A stretch of 64,000 nt of DNA from Treponema rectale (GTDB lineage: Bacteria; Spirochaetota; Spirochaetia; Treponematales; Treponemataceae): positions 558,001 through 622,000 of the forward strand of contig NZ_JACHFR010000001.1 in assembly GCF_014202035.1 (NCBI RefSeq), in the 5' to 3' direction. Below, in pieces: positions 49,506 to 61,600 of the stretch (position 1 is its first letter; the number at the start of each line of letters is the position of its first letter). A program made the position numbers and the translations under genes. The notes under the pieces are model-generated. The model searched no databases. It was not told the DNA's origin and worked only from the letters and a program-made list of their open reading frames with translations.

Positions 49506-50639
49506 TTATTGAAGCGAGAGTTTCCAGCATCTGTGGATTTTTTTATTTCTGTAGTCTTCAGGAATGGTTGAAGCCGTTATGTCCTGTGTTTTTGTTTTTT
49601 CAGGAAGAAGAGTTTCATCAAAAATAAGTCGCCTGCTGTTTGTAGAAAAATATAGAATTCCGTCTTTGTTGAGAAGGTTCAGGCATTTTTTTACAAGTTC
49701 ACTCCAGTCCCGGTTAATATCCAGGGTATGTTCCGTCCTTTTTGAATTGGAAAATGTCGGCGGATCAAGAATTATTATGTCAAACCTGTTTTTTCTTTCT
49801 GAATCAGGAACTTCTGCATTCATCTGGTTCAGAAAGCCATTTACGTCCTGTCTTATGAATGAGAAGCGGCTTTCGTCTGTAAATCCATTAGCTGCCATGT
49901 TTTTCTTCGCCCATTCAAGGTAAGTGTTGCTCATGTCAACGCTTGTTACTCTTTTTGCGCCTCCTTCTGCCGCATATACGGAAAAACTTCCGGTATAGCA
50001 GAAAAGGTTGAGGACTGTTTTTCCTTTGCAGGTTTCCCGTACTGTTTTTCTTAAAGGCCTGTGGTCAAAAAAAAGTCCCGTATCCAGATAATCTTCAAGA
50101 TTTATAAGAAAAAGCTGCCCCTGTTCCTGGGTAAGGCGTAAAATGTTGCGGGACTGTTCTGTTTTTTCATACTGACTGCGCTTTTCGCCGTCACTTTGCT
50201 TTCGTCTTGTTTTTATTATTACTGATTCCCTGTTTATTTCCAGAATTTCAGATGCTGCTTCCGCCATGGTGTCAAGCCATACTTCTTCTTCCGAATCGTC
50301 TTTTTCGTAGGGACGTTCATAAAGGTAGAGGAGAAGGTATGTTCTCTGGTTTTCTTCCTGTATTATTCCTGCAGCCTCAGGAGAATTGTCAGAAATCATC
50401 TGGTTTCGTTTATTTATGTAAAGAAAAGCGTCTTCCTTTGATTCTGTATCCGGAGGAAGAAAGGTGTAAATATCTGCAGCCAGAGGAATTTCCGGTATGT
50501 CCCGGTCATAAAGTCTGTAGCAGCTTATTCTGTTTTTGCGGGCCCACTTTTTTAAGGTCTTGAAGTTTTTTGCAAGACGGTTTTTGAAAAGTTCAGCCTG
50601 CTGCCTGTTTTTCTGTTCTGTTTTTACGCTAGTATTCAC
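49506..50639 (-). CDS. RlmK-type 23S rRNA methyltransferase (C-terminal half of RlmKL)
   Basis: 377 residues. N-terminal segment ELFKNRLAKNFKTLKKWARK and ISCYRLYDRDIPEIPLAADIY match the start of the RlmK part of RlmKL (m7G2069 of 23S rRNA in E. coli). The SAM domain has YLDTGLFFDHRPLR, LNLFCYTGSFSVYAAEGGAKRVTSVDMS, and catalytic-loop DPPTFSNSK. RlmL-type N-terminal methyltransferase and THUMP are absent, so it is a stand-alone RlmK-like enzyme. Substrate site is inferred from family. Confidence 0.85.
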   Translation of the reverse strand: MNTSVKTEQKNRQQAELFKNRLAKNFKTLKKWARKNRISCYRLYDRDIPEIPLAADIYTFLPPDTESKEDAFLYINKRNQMISDNSPEAAGIIQEENQRTYLLLYLYERPYEKDDSEEEVWLDTMAEAASEILEINRESVIIKTRRKQSDGEKRSQYEKTEQSRNILRLTQEQGQLFLINLEDYLDTGLFFDHRPLRKTVRETCKGKTVLNLFCYTGSFSVYAAEGGAKRVTSVDMSNTYLEWAKKNMAANGFTDESRFSFIRQDVNGFLNQMNAEVPDSERKNRFDIIILDPPTFSNSKRTEHTLDINRDWSELVKKCLNLLNKDGILYFSTNSRRLIFDETLLPEKTKTQDITASTIPEDYRNKKIHRCWKLSLQ

Positions 50640-50814
50640 ACCGGTGATTATATCATATCAGGGGATTTTTGTTACAGTGGCTGCAGTAATATATGTACAT
50701 AATGTGCTTAAAATGCTAAAATAGAAGCGGTGGGTAGTGAATTAGACTCAATTTTTTTTAATATATTCTGTTTGTTTATTTATTTTTTTGACCAATAAAT
50801 TTTTAGGAAAATAT

Positions 50815-52407
50815 ATGAAATTTAGTGAATTTACGTTGAATGAAAATCTCCAGAAGGGGATTGACGGTGCCGGTTATGTTGATTGTACTCCGGTACAGGA
50901 ACAGGTTCTTAATGCCAGTCAGCAGGGGCGGGATCTGTATGTTCAGAGCCAGACTGGAACTGGAAAAACAGCGGCTTTTCTTATTTCGGTTATCAATGAA
51001 ATGCTGACGAGAACGGATCTTGCTGCCAGAAAAGCGCTTATCATGGTTCCTACAAGGGAACTTGCAGTTCAGGTGGAAGAGGAATGTGTAAAGCTTTCAA
51101 AAGATACAGGCCTTACATGTGCAAGTTTTTACGGTGGTGTCGGTTATGACAGGCAGGTAGCACTTCTTAAAAAAGGTGTGGATATTATCATAGGAACTCC
51201 TGGTCGTGTCATAGACCTCCATGAAGGTAATCAGATGAATCTGTCTGATATAGGTTTTCTCGTTATTGATGAAGCTGACCGTATGTTTGACATGGGATTT
51301 TATCCTGAACTCAGCAGGCTTATAAAGGTTCTTCCTTCAAGTGAAAGAAGACAGACCATGCTGTTTTCGGCTACCCTGAACATTAATGTAAAGAATCTTG
51401 CGTGGGAATATACCAGAAATCCTGCAGAAATTACCATTGAGGCTCAGAATATCACTGTAGATGAGATAGATCAGGTGCTTTATCACGTTTCCAGTGATGA
51501 TAAGATGAAGCTTCTTCTTGGAATAATTTCCAGAGAAAATCCTGAAAGTCTTATTATTTTCAGTAATACTAAAAAATCCTGTGAAATCATTGCAAAGCGC
51601 CTGCGCATGAATTCCATTGAAGCAGAGTTTATTATTGGTGATCTTCCTCAGAAAAAGCGTCTGGCCATTATGGATTCGTTTAAGGCCGGAAAGACAAAAT
51701 GTCTTGTTGCTACTGATGTAGCAGCCCGTGGAATTGATGTAAATGATCTTGCAATGGTTATTAATTATGATCTTCCGAATGAAGCTGAAAATTATGTACA
51801 TCGAATCGGACGTACAGCCCGTGCCGGAAAATCAGGAAAGGCATATACTTTCTGCAGTGAACAGGATGTTTATTCTCTTCCTGCCATTGAGCGTTATATT
51901 GAAAAGCAGATTCCTTCCCAGGTAGCTGATTCATCTCTTATGGTTGAAGATAAAAGTGCCGGAACTTATATAAAGCTTGATTCATATCATGAAGACTATA
52001 ATGATAAAAGCGAGTTTGGAAAGAGACGGCAGCGGGAATATGAAAAAAGCGGAAGAAGCCGTAACCGCGGTAATGACCGTTCTAAGGGAACCAGGGGAAG
52101 CGGCCGTTATTCAGCCAGAAATGATGATGCCAGAAAAGAATATAAACGGGACAGGCGTGTATTTAGTGAAGAAGAAACTGCAGCTCTTGCTTCTATGACT
52201 ACGGAAGAAAGAATGAAACTGTACAAAGAAAAATTTGGAAAAGCATCATATTCTTCTGCCCGTACTTCAGGTAAAAAGAAGGGCGGAAACTATAAAAAGA
52301 ATGGCGCTGCAAGGAAATCTTCAGAGAAAACTGTTTTGAAGCCTGTAAAAAAGACAGAAAGAAAAGGTCTTTTTGGCAGAATCAAATCTTTCTTTTCAAA
52401 AAAATAA
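50815..52407 (+). CDS. DEAD-box RNA helicase
   Basis: 530 residues from ATG 50815 with AGGAA upstream. All DEAD-box motifs: VQEQVL (Q motif), SQTGTGKT (I), PTRELA (Ia), GTPGR (Ib), IDEADRMFDMGF (II), SAT (III), and HRIGRTARAGK (VI). Residues about 395-530 form a basic, Arg/Lys/Gly/Ser-rich tail (GRSRNRGNDRSKGTRGSGR) typical of RhlE/CsdA-type RNA helicases in cold-shock or ribosome assembly. Confidence 0.93.
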   Translation: MKFSEFTLNENLQKGIDGAGYVDCTPVQEQVLNASQQGRDLYVQSQTGTGKTAAFLISVINEMLTRTDLAARKALIMVPTRELAVQVEEECVKLSKDTGLTCASFYGGVGYDRQVALLKKGVDIIIGTPGRVIDLHEGNQMNLSDIGFLVIDEADRMFDMGFYPELSRLIKVLPSSERRQTMLFSATLNINVKNLAWEYTRNPAEITIEAQNITVDEIDQVLYHVSSDDKMKLLLGIISRENPESLIIFSNTKKSCEIIAKRLRMNSIEAEFIIGDLPQKKRLAIMDSFKAGKTKCLVATDVAARGIDVNDLAMVINYDLPNEAENYVHRIGRTARAGKSGKAYTFCSEQDVYSLPAIERYIEKQIPSQVADSSLMVEDKSAGTYIKLDSYHEDYNDKSEFGKRRQREYEKSGRSRNRGNDRSKGTRGSGRYSARNDDARKEYKRDRRVFSEEETAALASMTTEERMKLYKEKFGKASYSSARTSGKKKGGNYKKNGAARKSSEKTVLKPVKKTERKGLFGRIKSFFSKK

Positions 52408-52447
52408 AAAAAGATTCATCAGAGTTATTCAGGAGTAAAATAAAAAA

Positions 52448-54088
52448 ATGATTACAGTAAGTGACGTAAGTCTTAAATTCAGTGAAAAGCCTCTTTTTAA
52501 AGATGTTAATTTAAAATTCATGAAGGGAAACTGTTACGGAATTATCGGTGCAAATGGTGCCGGTAAATCTACTTTCCTTAAAGTTCTTTCCGGAGAAATT
52601 GAGCATGATTCCGGTGAAATTTCCATGTCTGCAGGTGAGCGTATGGCAATCCTCAGTCAGGATCACTTTAAATATGATGAGTATTCCGTAAAAGAAACAG
52701 TCATGATGGGATTTCCTAAACTTTATGAAATCGGAAAAGAAAAGGATGCCATTTACGAAAAACCTGATTTTTCTGAGGAAGACGGTATAAGGGCTGCTGA
52801 ACTTGAGGCTGAATTTGGTGAACTGGGCGGATATGAAGCTGAGAATCAGATTGAACAGATGCTTTCAGGTCTTGGTCTTGAAGAAGAGAATCATGATAAA
52901 ATGATGAGTGAACTGGATGAAAGCCAGAAGGTTCGCGTTCTTCTTGCTCAGGCACTTTTTGGAAATCCTGATTATCTTATTCTTGATGAACCTACCAACG
53001 GTCTTGATCTTGAAAGTATCGGATGGCTTGAGGAATTCCTTCTTGAATTTGAAAACTGCGTTATTGTAGTAAGCCATGACCGTCACTTCCTTAACGCTGT
53101 ATGTACTTATATATGTGATATTGATTACGGTAAGATTACTCAGTTTACCGGTAACTATGATTTCTGGTATCAGATGAGCCAGGTGCTTCAGAAGCAGGCT
53201 AAAGATCAGCAGAAGAAGCGTGAGGATAAAATGGCTGACCTTAAGGCATTCATTCAGCGCTTTGCTTCAAATGTTTCTAAGGCAGGTCAGGCATCCAGCC
53301 GTAAGAAGGTTCTTGAGAAGCTTGAGCTTGAGGAACTTCCTGTAACAAGCCGCAAGTTCCCTTTTGTTGGATTTACACCGGACAGGGAAATCGGAAACTT
53401 TGTTCTTACTGCAGAAAAAATCAATTCAAAGGATTCAGATGGAACTGTGCTTCTGGATAATTTCAGCATTACCGTTCATCCTGGCGAAAAGATTGCATTT
53501 GTAGGTATGGAACATAATTCCATAACTTCTTTCTTTGATATTATTGCCGGCGTAAAAAAAGCTGATTCCGGTGAATTTACATGGGGTCAGACAACAAGCC
53601 AGACTTACATGGGACGTGACAACTCTTCATATTTTACAAACGATATGAATATAACTGAATGGCTTAAACAGTTTTCAAAAGAACAGGATGATTCATATGT
53701 CCGCGGTTTTTTGGGAAGAATGCTTTTTACCGGTGATGATTCCCTTAAGAAAGTAAAGGTTCTTTCCGGAGGAGAGAAGGTTCGCTGCATGCTTTCTAAG
53801 ATGATGCTTTCAGGTGCGAACGTTCTTATTCTTGATGATCCTACAAATCATCTTGATCTTGAATCAATTGAGAGTCTTAATGAAGGCCTTGTAAAATTCC
53901 ATGGCGTTGTTCTTTTTTCAAGTCATGACCATGAGTTTATCTCTACGATTGCAAACAGAATCATTGAAATTACTCCTAAGGGTATAATTGACCGCATGAT
54001 GAACTTTGATGATTATCTCAAGGATAATCAGGTTAAGGAACTTCGTAAGGAATATTATGCCGGTACGGATAAGAAAATACGCATCTGA
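52448..54088 (+). CDS. ABC-F family ATPase, YbiT/YkpA type, with degenerate second ATP site
   Basis: 546 residues, no membrane segments. ABC1 has GANGAGKST and LILDEPTNGLD; its signature reads LDESQKVRV rather than LSGGQ. A linker of charged helices follows (about 240-300). ABC2 keeps LSGGEKVRC, but its Walker A position reads VGMEHNSITS without GxGK[ST], and Walker B reads LILDDPTNHLD, with Asp for the catalytic Glu. Both H-loops (SHDRHF, SHDHEF) are intact. ABC-F proteins act on ribosomes. The composite site 1 is intact and site 2 appears dead. GGAG sits about 14 bases before the ATG. Confidence 0.9.
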   Translation: MITVSDVSLKFSEKPLFKDVNLKFMKGNCYGIIGANGAGKSTFLKVLSGEIEHDSGEISMSAGERMAILSQDHFKYDEYSVKETVMMGFPKLYEIGKEKDAIYEKPDFSEEDGIRAAELEAEFGELGGYEAENQIEQMLSGLGLEEENHDKMMSELDESQKVRVLLAQALFGNPDYLILDEPTNGLDLESIGWLEEFLLEFENCVIVVSHDRHFLNAVCTYICDIDYGKITQFTGNYDFWYQMSQVLQKQAKDQQKKREDKMADLKAFIQRFASNVSKAGQASSRKKVLEKLELEELPVTSRKFPFVGFTPDREIGNFVLTAEKINSKDSDGTVLLDNFSITVHPGEKIAFVGMEHNSITSFFDIIAGVKKADSGEFTWGQTTSQTYMGRDNSSYFTNDMNITEWLKQFSKEQDDSYVRGFLGRMLFTGDDSLKKVKVLSGGEKVRCMLSKMMLSGANVLILDDPTNHLDLESIESLNEGLVKFHGVVLFSSHDHEFISTIANRIIEITPKGIIDRMMNFDDYLKDNQVKELRKEYYAGTDKKIRI

Positions 54089-54120
54089 TTTTTTTATACT
54101 ATAAAATATTTTTTTACTTT

Positions 54121-54152
54121 AACCGTTCTTTTCTTAAGAACGGTTTTTTTTT
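54121..54152 (+). terminator. Terminator after the ABC-F gene
   Basis: AACCGTTCTT (54121-54130) pairs with AAGAACGGTT (54136-54145), loop TTCTT, followed by T8 and more. Confidence 0.9.
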
Positions 54153-54219
54153 ATTTAAAAATTAAAAAAAAATTTGAGAATTGTGTGGATTTTGAAAAAA
54201 CGATTCAAATATATATGTA

Positions 54220-55629
54220 ATGAAAAATCATTTTTTTAAAATCATCCTCATCATGCTTTATGGCATGATTTATGCAAATGAAGCTTCTTTTTTTGCGGGA
54301 AGTTCTTCTTCTGAAGTTATTTTAAGTCAGAATCTTGTTGCCGTCGTACAAAACGGAATGCCGGATTTTTTTGAATATAAAGGGAAATCTTTTGACAGAA
54401 AAATGGCTTGTTTTTACGATGGTAAAATTCTGTGTGGAATTAATGAAACTTCACAACCTTCATTTCTTGCTTTTCAAAACGGCTGCTTTGTAATTATTTC
54501 TTTTTCTGAAACTTCATATAGCGTTCAGAAAATAAAGGGTACTGAAGAAATAAAACTTTCTTCAGAAATAAAACTGTCTTCTTCCGTGAATGACATCTTT
54601 TTTGATTCGTCTCTCAGTGATTCTGGCATATTAAGATTTGTTTACAAAGATTTAAATCGCACCGGATATTTTGAAGTTGAGACCGGCGGTTTTAATTTGA
54701 CGGCTTATTATGAACTTAATGAACCTTCTGAAAATATTGACCGGATTGAATGTAAAAAAATAAACGGACATCGGCTTATTTTTATTGAATCGGTACGGGA
54801 TGAAAAAAAGTGTATCAGGGTATTTGAAGACGGTGTAAAGATTTTTGAGGAATATGGATTTGAAGGAAAATATATTTGTGAAGGAGAAACAAATATTTTT
54901 GTTTGTCTCTGTTCTGATTCCCTGATCCGTATATTCCCGCTTTATGTAACTGAGGAAGACGCGATTAGTGAAGGTTTTGAATTCCCTTCTGCCGGGGTCG
55001 TTAAGAAAATTATTTTTTATAAGGGATACTTTTATTCCGTTGTACGCCCTGATTCCGATGATTTTTCTGAAAAAGTCATTTCATTTAATGATTCTAAGGT
55101 TTTTGAGTTAGCAGAAGGTTTTAACTGTGATTTTCTGACTGGAGAAAAAGGCATTATCTGTTTTTATAGAAATGAAACTGATGAACTTTCGTTAGGTTTA
55201 TGGCCGTATGTAAACGAGGGAAAAGGATCGGATTGCTTTAACCGCGTTTCTTTGGGAAAGTTCTGCTATCTCCTAACATTATATAGAAATAAATTTGTGT
55301 ATATTGATATTAACGAACGTAAGTTAGTTACTGCTTCTTTTGAAAATGGACTGGTTAACAAATTATCGGAAGTAAGTATTTTCTGTTCTGAAGAAGCCTT
55401 TTCTTTATGCAGGAAAGGTTTTGAAGCTGATTTTATTTTTGTAAATGAATCTGTTCTGGCAGCCGGGATTAGTAGTGACGAAATTCTGTTTGCAGATCTG
55501 AATAACCAAACGCTGGGTATATATAAAGGAAAGCCTTTCTGCAAATGGGGCGACTGTGAAAACGGATGTTTTTTTATTTTGAAAAATAACGAAATTTCTG
55601 GATATAAAGGAGAATATTACGGTGAATAG
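54220..55629 (+). CDS. Secreted beta-rich protein preceding the giant repeat protein
   Basis: 469 residues. Signal peptide: NHFFKIILIMLYGMIYANEAS. No lipobox, no further membrane segments. The remainder alternates short beta strands and turns (YDGKILCGIN, NGCFVIISF, FYKGYFYSVV, YRNKFVYIDI, ADLNNQTLGIYKG) in a way that suggests a beta-propeller, but no family is recognised. A small internal duplication EEIKLSSEIKLSSS is at about 108-121. There is no clear ribosome binding site. The stop overlaps the GTG of the next gene by 8 bases (GTGAATAG), so the two secreted products are translationally coupled and probably act together. Confidence 0.72.
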   Translation: MKNHFFKIILIMLYGMIYANEASFFAGSSSSEVILSQNLVAVVQNGMPDFFEYKGKSFDRKMACFYDGKILCGINETSQPSFLAFQNGCFVIISFSETSYSVQKIKGTEEIKLSSEIKLSSSVNDIFFDSSLSDSGILRFVYKDLNRTGYFEVETGGFNLTAYYELNEPSENIDRIECKKINGHRLIFIESVRDEKKCIRVFEDGVKIFEEYGFEGKYICEGETNIFVCLCSDSLIRIFPLYVTEEDAISEGFEFPSAGVVKKIIFYKGYFYSVVRPDSDDFSEKVISFNDSKVFELAEGFNCDFLTGEKGIICFYRNETDELSLGLWPYVNEGKGSDCFNRVSLGKFCYLLTLYRNKFVYIDINERKLVTASFENGLVNKLSEVSIFCSEEAFSLCRKGFEADFIFVNESVLAAGISSDEILFADLNNQTLGIYKGKPFCKWGDCENGCFFILKNNEISGYKGEYYGE

Positions 55630-58600
55630 TAGGAAAGTATTTTTATCTGTCTGTTCTTTTTTTCTGTGCTTATATTTAAATGCAAAGGATTTTTCAAGTT
55701 CCTGTTCGGCAGGTAAAGTTTGGGTTGATTTTGAAAACTGTACTGAAAAACTGCTTAGGTCTGAACCGGGATTTGTACGGGGAAAAAATGTTACTGTAAA
55801 AGGTCATTACAGTTCAGAATCTTCATGGAAACATAATTATACTGACGGCCCTTCTTATGATGAAAAAACCGGAAGGTTTTATTTTAAAGTCGGTTTTAAA
55901 AAGAAAGTTTCTTCAAAGTGGAAGAATAACGCTTCTGTTTCAGGTACTGTTTTTATTGATAATTCCCTGCCAGAAATATATTTTGAAGGCCTGGAAAATG
56001 TTCAGAATAAAAATGGTGCGTGGTGTTCTTCCTTTCCTGTATCTTTTCGTGCAGTCATTCCACCTGACGTAAGTGATTTTTCGGAAACAGGATGCGGACT
56101 TTCTGTCGTAAAATATTCTGTTGATGGAGGATCCTATACTGAGGTTTCTTTTGACAGTGACGGTGAAACTCCTTATTCATTTGAATTTGAAAATGAAGGA
56201 ACTCACAGCATTAGTTTTTATTTGAAAGATAAACTGGGAAATGAAAGAAAATCAGTTTTTAATTTTGTAATTGATGTTAAGCCTCCTGAGATTACATTAA
56301 AGACTCTCCATGATGAAACGAAATGGTCAAGAGAATGCATTGTTGCTGCAGAAGCATTTGATGAAGATTCTGGAATTGATGAAGACAGCTGGTGCTATTC
56401 ACTTGACGGAGGATTAACGTGGTCTGAAAAAGCAGCAGGCAATAATACCGTTTCAATAAAAAAAGAAGGTATAAATCTGGTTAAATTCAAAGTATCAGAC
56501 AATGCCTCGAACGAAAATCAGAATGCTGTTCCTGTAAAGGTAATGATTGACAGAAGCGCTCCAAAAATATTTTTTGAAGATTATAGTATTTTTTCAATCT
56601 GGAATTCCAAAGACAGTATAAAAATAAAACCGAAGGCTGTTGATGAATTATCTGCTGTAGAAATCTCTTCATGGAAATATTCTTCAGACGGTGCTCAGAT
56701 ATGGAAAGCCTGTTCTTCCGGAGGAAGTGTGGAAATCTCGGAGGAAGGTAAAACTGCATTAATTTTCAGTGTTGAGGATAATGTCGGGAATATTGCCATA
56801 AGCGATGAAGTAGAAGTTTTTATTGACCGTACTCCTGGAAATATAATTGTTGAAAATCCTTTTGCTGGAAAATGGATTTCGAAGGGTTCTGTCAGTGCGG
56901 TTATGCATGACGATAATTCCGGATGTAATGACTGTTCATGGAAGTTTTCTCTTGATGGGGGTAAAACATGGAGCCTGAGTTCCCGGGAAAACAGCGTTGT
57001 TGATTTCTCTAAAAACGGTATTTATCAGCTTGTTTTTGCTGCAGAGGACAATGCAGGAAATGAATCTTATTCTGATATTCATGAAATAAAAGTAGATACT
57101 ACGGGATGTAAGTTTTATACGGATTTTGATTTTGACAGGGTTTATTCTTCTGCTAATAATATTTCGGTAAAGTTTAGTGCAGAAAACAATATTTCTGGAA
57201 TTGATGCAGGGAAATTTTTTGTAATACTTGATGATGAGAAAATCTCTTTGAAGAAAAATGAGTTTTCAATTGCCCCTGAAACTGGAAATGGAATTCATCA
57301 AATAAAATTCGGTGCCGTAACTAATGCCGGTGTCCTCTGTGAAAGTGAGGTTTTTACTTTTGAAAATGACGCCTCTTCTCCGGAATTATTTTTAGAAGTA
57401 GAGCCGGATGAGGAGCAGGTCAGGATAAAAATGTTTTTTTCTGATTCTGAGTCCGGCATAAAAAGTGCTGCTTATTCATTGAACGGGGAAGACAGTGTTC
57501 CTGTAATGCTGACTGACTGTTCTGTTCGTGACGGAAAATACGTTTATGAAATTTTGCTTCCTGCGGGGGAGAAAATAGATTTTACCGGAAGCTGCTGCGA
57601 CTGTGCAGGTAATAAAAAGTTCAGTTATGTAAATGCAGTTTATCCGGTACCTGAAGTTGACATTGAAGTAACTGCTGAAAATAACTGTGACTGGGCTAAA
57701 AAAAATATATTAAAGGCTTTTTCTACCTCTGATATCATTGATGAATCTACCTGGAGACATGAAGTATTTTTAAACGACAGTTTTAGAAAAAGTGCACCCG
57801 GAAATACTCTCGTTCTTGATGAGCATGGCAGTTATGATGTCGTGTTTTCTGTGAATGATAAAAAAGGAAATAAATATTTTTCTCAAAAAACTTCGCTTTT
57901 AATAGATTGCAGGGGACCTGTTTTTGAAAACAATTATGTTCTCCAGGAGAATACACTTTCTGTCTGCATAAAGGATGATGAAAGCGGGCTTAATGAGAGT
58001 TCTGTCTGTTATTCTCTGGATGACGGAGCCACTTTCTTTTATGGAAGTACAGTTGAACTTGATGACTGTAAAAAAATTCCTGTTCTGTTTAAGGCTTCTG
58101 ACAATGCCGGTAATGAAAGTATAAAAAAATATCTGGTAGATGTTGATACAACTCCGCCTGAATTGTACTGGTCTGATATCATCCTGTTTAAGAATAATAT
58201 TCTTAAAATAAAGGACTTTACTTGTGCTGATAAAGTTTCAGGTATCAGTGCTGTAAAAGCAGCTGTTGATGACAAGTATTTTTTTGATATAAATGAAGCA
58301 TTGTTTAATAAGGATAGTCCGTATGTTGAAATTGTGCTGGAAGAAAAACTGAATTCAGGTAATCATATTCTTAAAGTAAGTGCGGAAGATAATTTCGGAA
58401 ACACTGGTGAAAGGACTTCAGAGTTTTATTGTGATTTAATTCCTCCTGTAATAAAAGGGGCAGTTTTCTCCTGTGGGGATGAGATTCTGAAAGAGAATTC
58501 CTTTGTTCCTGTATATAAATTAAATCATTGCGGTGAGATTACTGTTGATGTTGATGCAGTTGATTTTTATGATGATTCAGGGGACACCAGTTTAAAAAAT

Positions 58601-61600
58601 TATTCATATATAGAAATATGTATTTCAGATGAAAATGTATTTAATGAGGATAACTCAAGTGTATTTTATCCTGATGAAAAAATTATAATTAATGGAAAGA
58701 AGATTTCTTTTGCTGAAGGAAAAAATTACGTACTGATAAAAGCCTTTGATGATTGTGGAAATGAAAGTGAATTATATTCATCTGTGTTTTATGGAGATCC
58801 GGTTGTTCCCGGAAAAGCGTTTCTTACTTCGGTAACACATAAGAAGGCCGTATGTAATTCAGACTCTGCAGCTAAATCCTCCGCGGTATTTTCAGTATTT
58901 CCGTCATGCAGCGGCGAGGGAGGAATTAAAGGATTTAACATTTCTATTTATGACTGTGTTTTCTCCGGTTCAGGCTATAATGTTCTTGATGCTGTACGGG
59001 AAGAATACTTTTTAGAAGAAAGATTTTCTGAATGTTTTACAGTGGATATTCTTCCTGATTCTAAAAAAGATCACTGCTATCTTTTATGTGCTGCAGCAGC
59101 CGGTAATAATGGTCTTACCGGTGAACCCGCATACTATTCGTTCAGAATAGATACAGGTGTTCCTGAACAACTTACTCTGGAATCTTTTCCATGTTTTGGT
59201 GAAACCTATACTAATGAAGAGGATATTATTCTTGACTGGAATATACCTGATGATTCTTCCGGTATCAGGGAATTTGAAATAGCTTTATTTGATAAAAATA
59301 ATGTTCAGATTGCTTCTAAGACCTTTAACGGAAATACAAGATCCTGCATTCTGAAAGTCAGTTCTTTTGTAAACAAACTTGACGATGGAAAAGTTGTATT
59401 AAGACTTACAGCTGCTGATTATGCCGGAAATAAAACTTATGATGAAGGAGTTCTTTATTTTGATTTTGACAGTCCGGTTTTAAAAGATGAACTGACGGTT
59501 ATGGAGGAGGACGGAAAATGTGCATTTAACTGGAAACGTCCCTATGATTTAAGAAGCGGCTTATGCAGAGTAGAGCTTTTAATTGAATCTATTGATGAAA
59601 AGGATTTTTACAGAAATATTACGCTTCCGCCTGATGCAGAAAGTTATGTTCTGTCTGATATACCGGGGAATGGTGCATTTTATGTACAGTTGAGCGTGTC
59701 AGACTTTGCCGGAAACTGTGCATGCGTTGAAAAAAAATTTACCTGTGGAACTGGAAGTATTCCTGAGGTTTATGAAAAGAATTTTTCGGAAGAAGTCAGG
59801 GGCTTTACTTTAAGCGGAACAATGATAATAAATGAAAAAAAATCTACAGCATATGGTAAGGACATGCTGCTTGGATTTTCCGGAGATAATGGCTTTTATG
59901 TAAGTGAAGACGGAAGTTTAAAAGAAAAGGAAAATTTTTATCTGAAAGACATGCTGTTTGAAAATTCACTGAAGTATTACGGTTCATTAAAATCCAGAAG
60001 TACAGGAGACTATATCTGGAAAAATGAATGTATCTCCATTTCATTTAATGATTATGAATTTTCAGATAGCGGAATGCTTTTATTGAAGCCGGAGATGGAA
60101 TTCCCTGACGATGGCTTTAAGCTGCCTTTTGATTCCGTGCTTTTTTCTGATATCAGAAATACTTTGCTGTATTCATCAGTGCAGAATGACCGCGTTAGTC
60201 TGAGTAAACATGGATTTTCATTTGAGGGAATTGAATTCTATTCGCTTTCCGGCAGATATGTTGAATTTTCAGGGTCGAAGTCTAAGGGAATAAGGGTAAA
60301 ATCTGACAGAGTTAATCTTTTTAATGAAGATGGTTCAGATTACACGCTGAAAGAAACTTTGAGTCTTTCTGTTCTGACAGATGAGATGATTGCCGATGTA
60401 AAAAATGCCGTCGTCCTTTTGAATGATCAGAAAATATATATTCTTGAGGGACGGATAAAAAACGACAGACTTTTTATTTTTGACTCTTATCTTGAAGTTA
60501 ATGAATCAGTCTGCAGCAACGAAAAGGATGCCTCAAGGCTTATACTGAGAAATTATTATATTGATTCTCTGACAGGTGAGGTTTGTACCGGTACAGATTT
60601 TTATGCGTCAAAAGTTTCTGCGGATGGCGGTAAATATTTTTCTTCCGTGAAGTTTAATTCTTCAGGATGTTTATTAACGGACGGAAATATTGATCTCGGT
60701 GTATACGGACATTCAGTTCATGCAGAGGGATTTATCCTTACGGCAGATGGCTTTTCTCTTGATTCAGGAGTACCTGTTCCTCCGTTTGAAACTACTTTAT
60801 TCGGATTCAGAATCTTCTGCGATGAGGCGGTGTACGGTTCAGAATGCCTTTTAGTAAAGAAAGGAAGAGCCCTGATACAGGAAAAGGAATTTAATTTTTC
60901 AAACCTTGGACTTTATGTTACTAAAAAAGATTATGTATGCCGGGAATGTTCGTTAGGAGATGTCACTCTTTATTTTGATTCTTATGGCGGAAACGGGCAG
61001 CTGAAAAATCTTTCAATAACAAAGAAAGGATTTATTTCTGTAATGATGTATCTTGACGGACCGGAAGGAAATGATCCTCTTGTTTTTGACTTTGTACAGC
61101 TTTATGGGGATGGAAGCGTTAAGGCATCCTCCTGTTATGAGCAGATGCTTGTATTTGGGAAAACAATTATTTATGCAGATGAAGCGGATTTTAACGGAAA
61201 AAAAATTGTTTTAATTAATCCAGAAATAAGTCTGCCTTCAGGTTTTACTATTGAATCCGTTCAGGTGAAGAAAATTGAATGTGATGCCGGAGGTATTATT
61301 TCTGATATAAAAATCAGTAAAGATATTACATATTTGTTTAGCGGCTGGAAGATTTATTTTGAGAGCCTTTCTTTATCATCAAAAGGGTTTTATGGAAAAA
61401 GCCGTATTGAAGGTAACGGTAAACGGAAAAATACTTTCTGGAATGTATTGTTCCCGAAAATATATGTGGGATTTAATGGTGAAATTGACGGGGAATCTGA
61501 ATTTGACAACAGTGATTCTTTCTTTGTGTATTCCGGATATAAACTGAATATGGAAGGAGCGTATTTCATTCAGGAAAAAGAAAATCTCTGGAATATGAAA

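Noticed and set aside
50788-50820. TTGACC plus ATATAT as a promoter directly before the DEAD-box helicase gene
   Set aside because: The putative -10 would coincide with the start codon; leaderless expression is unlikely given the AGGAA ribosome binding site.
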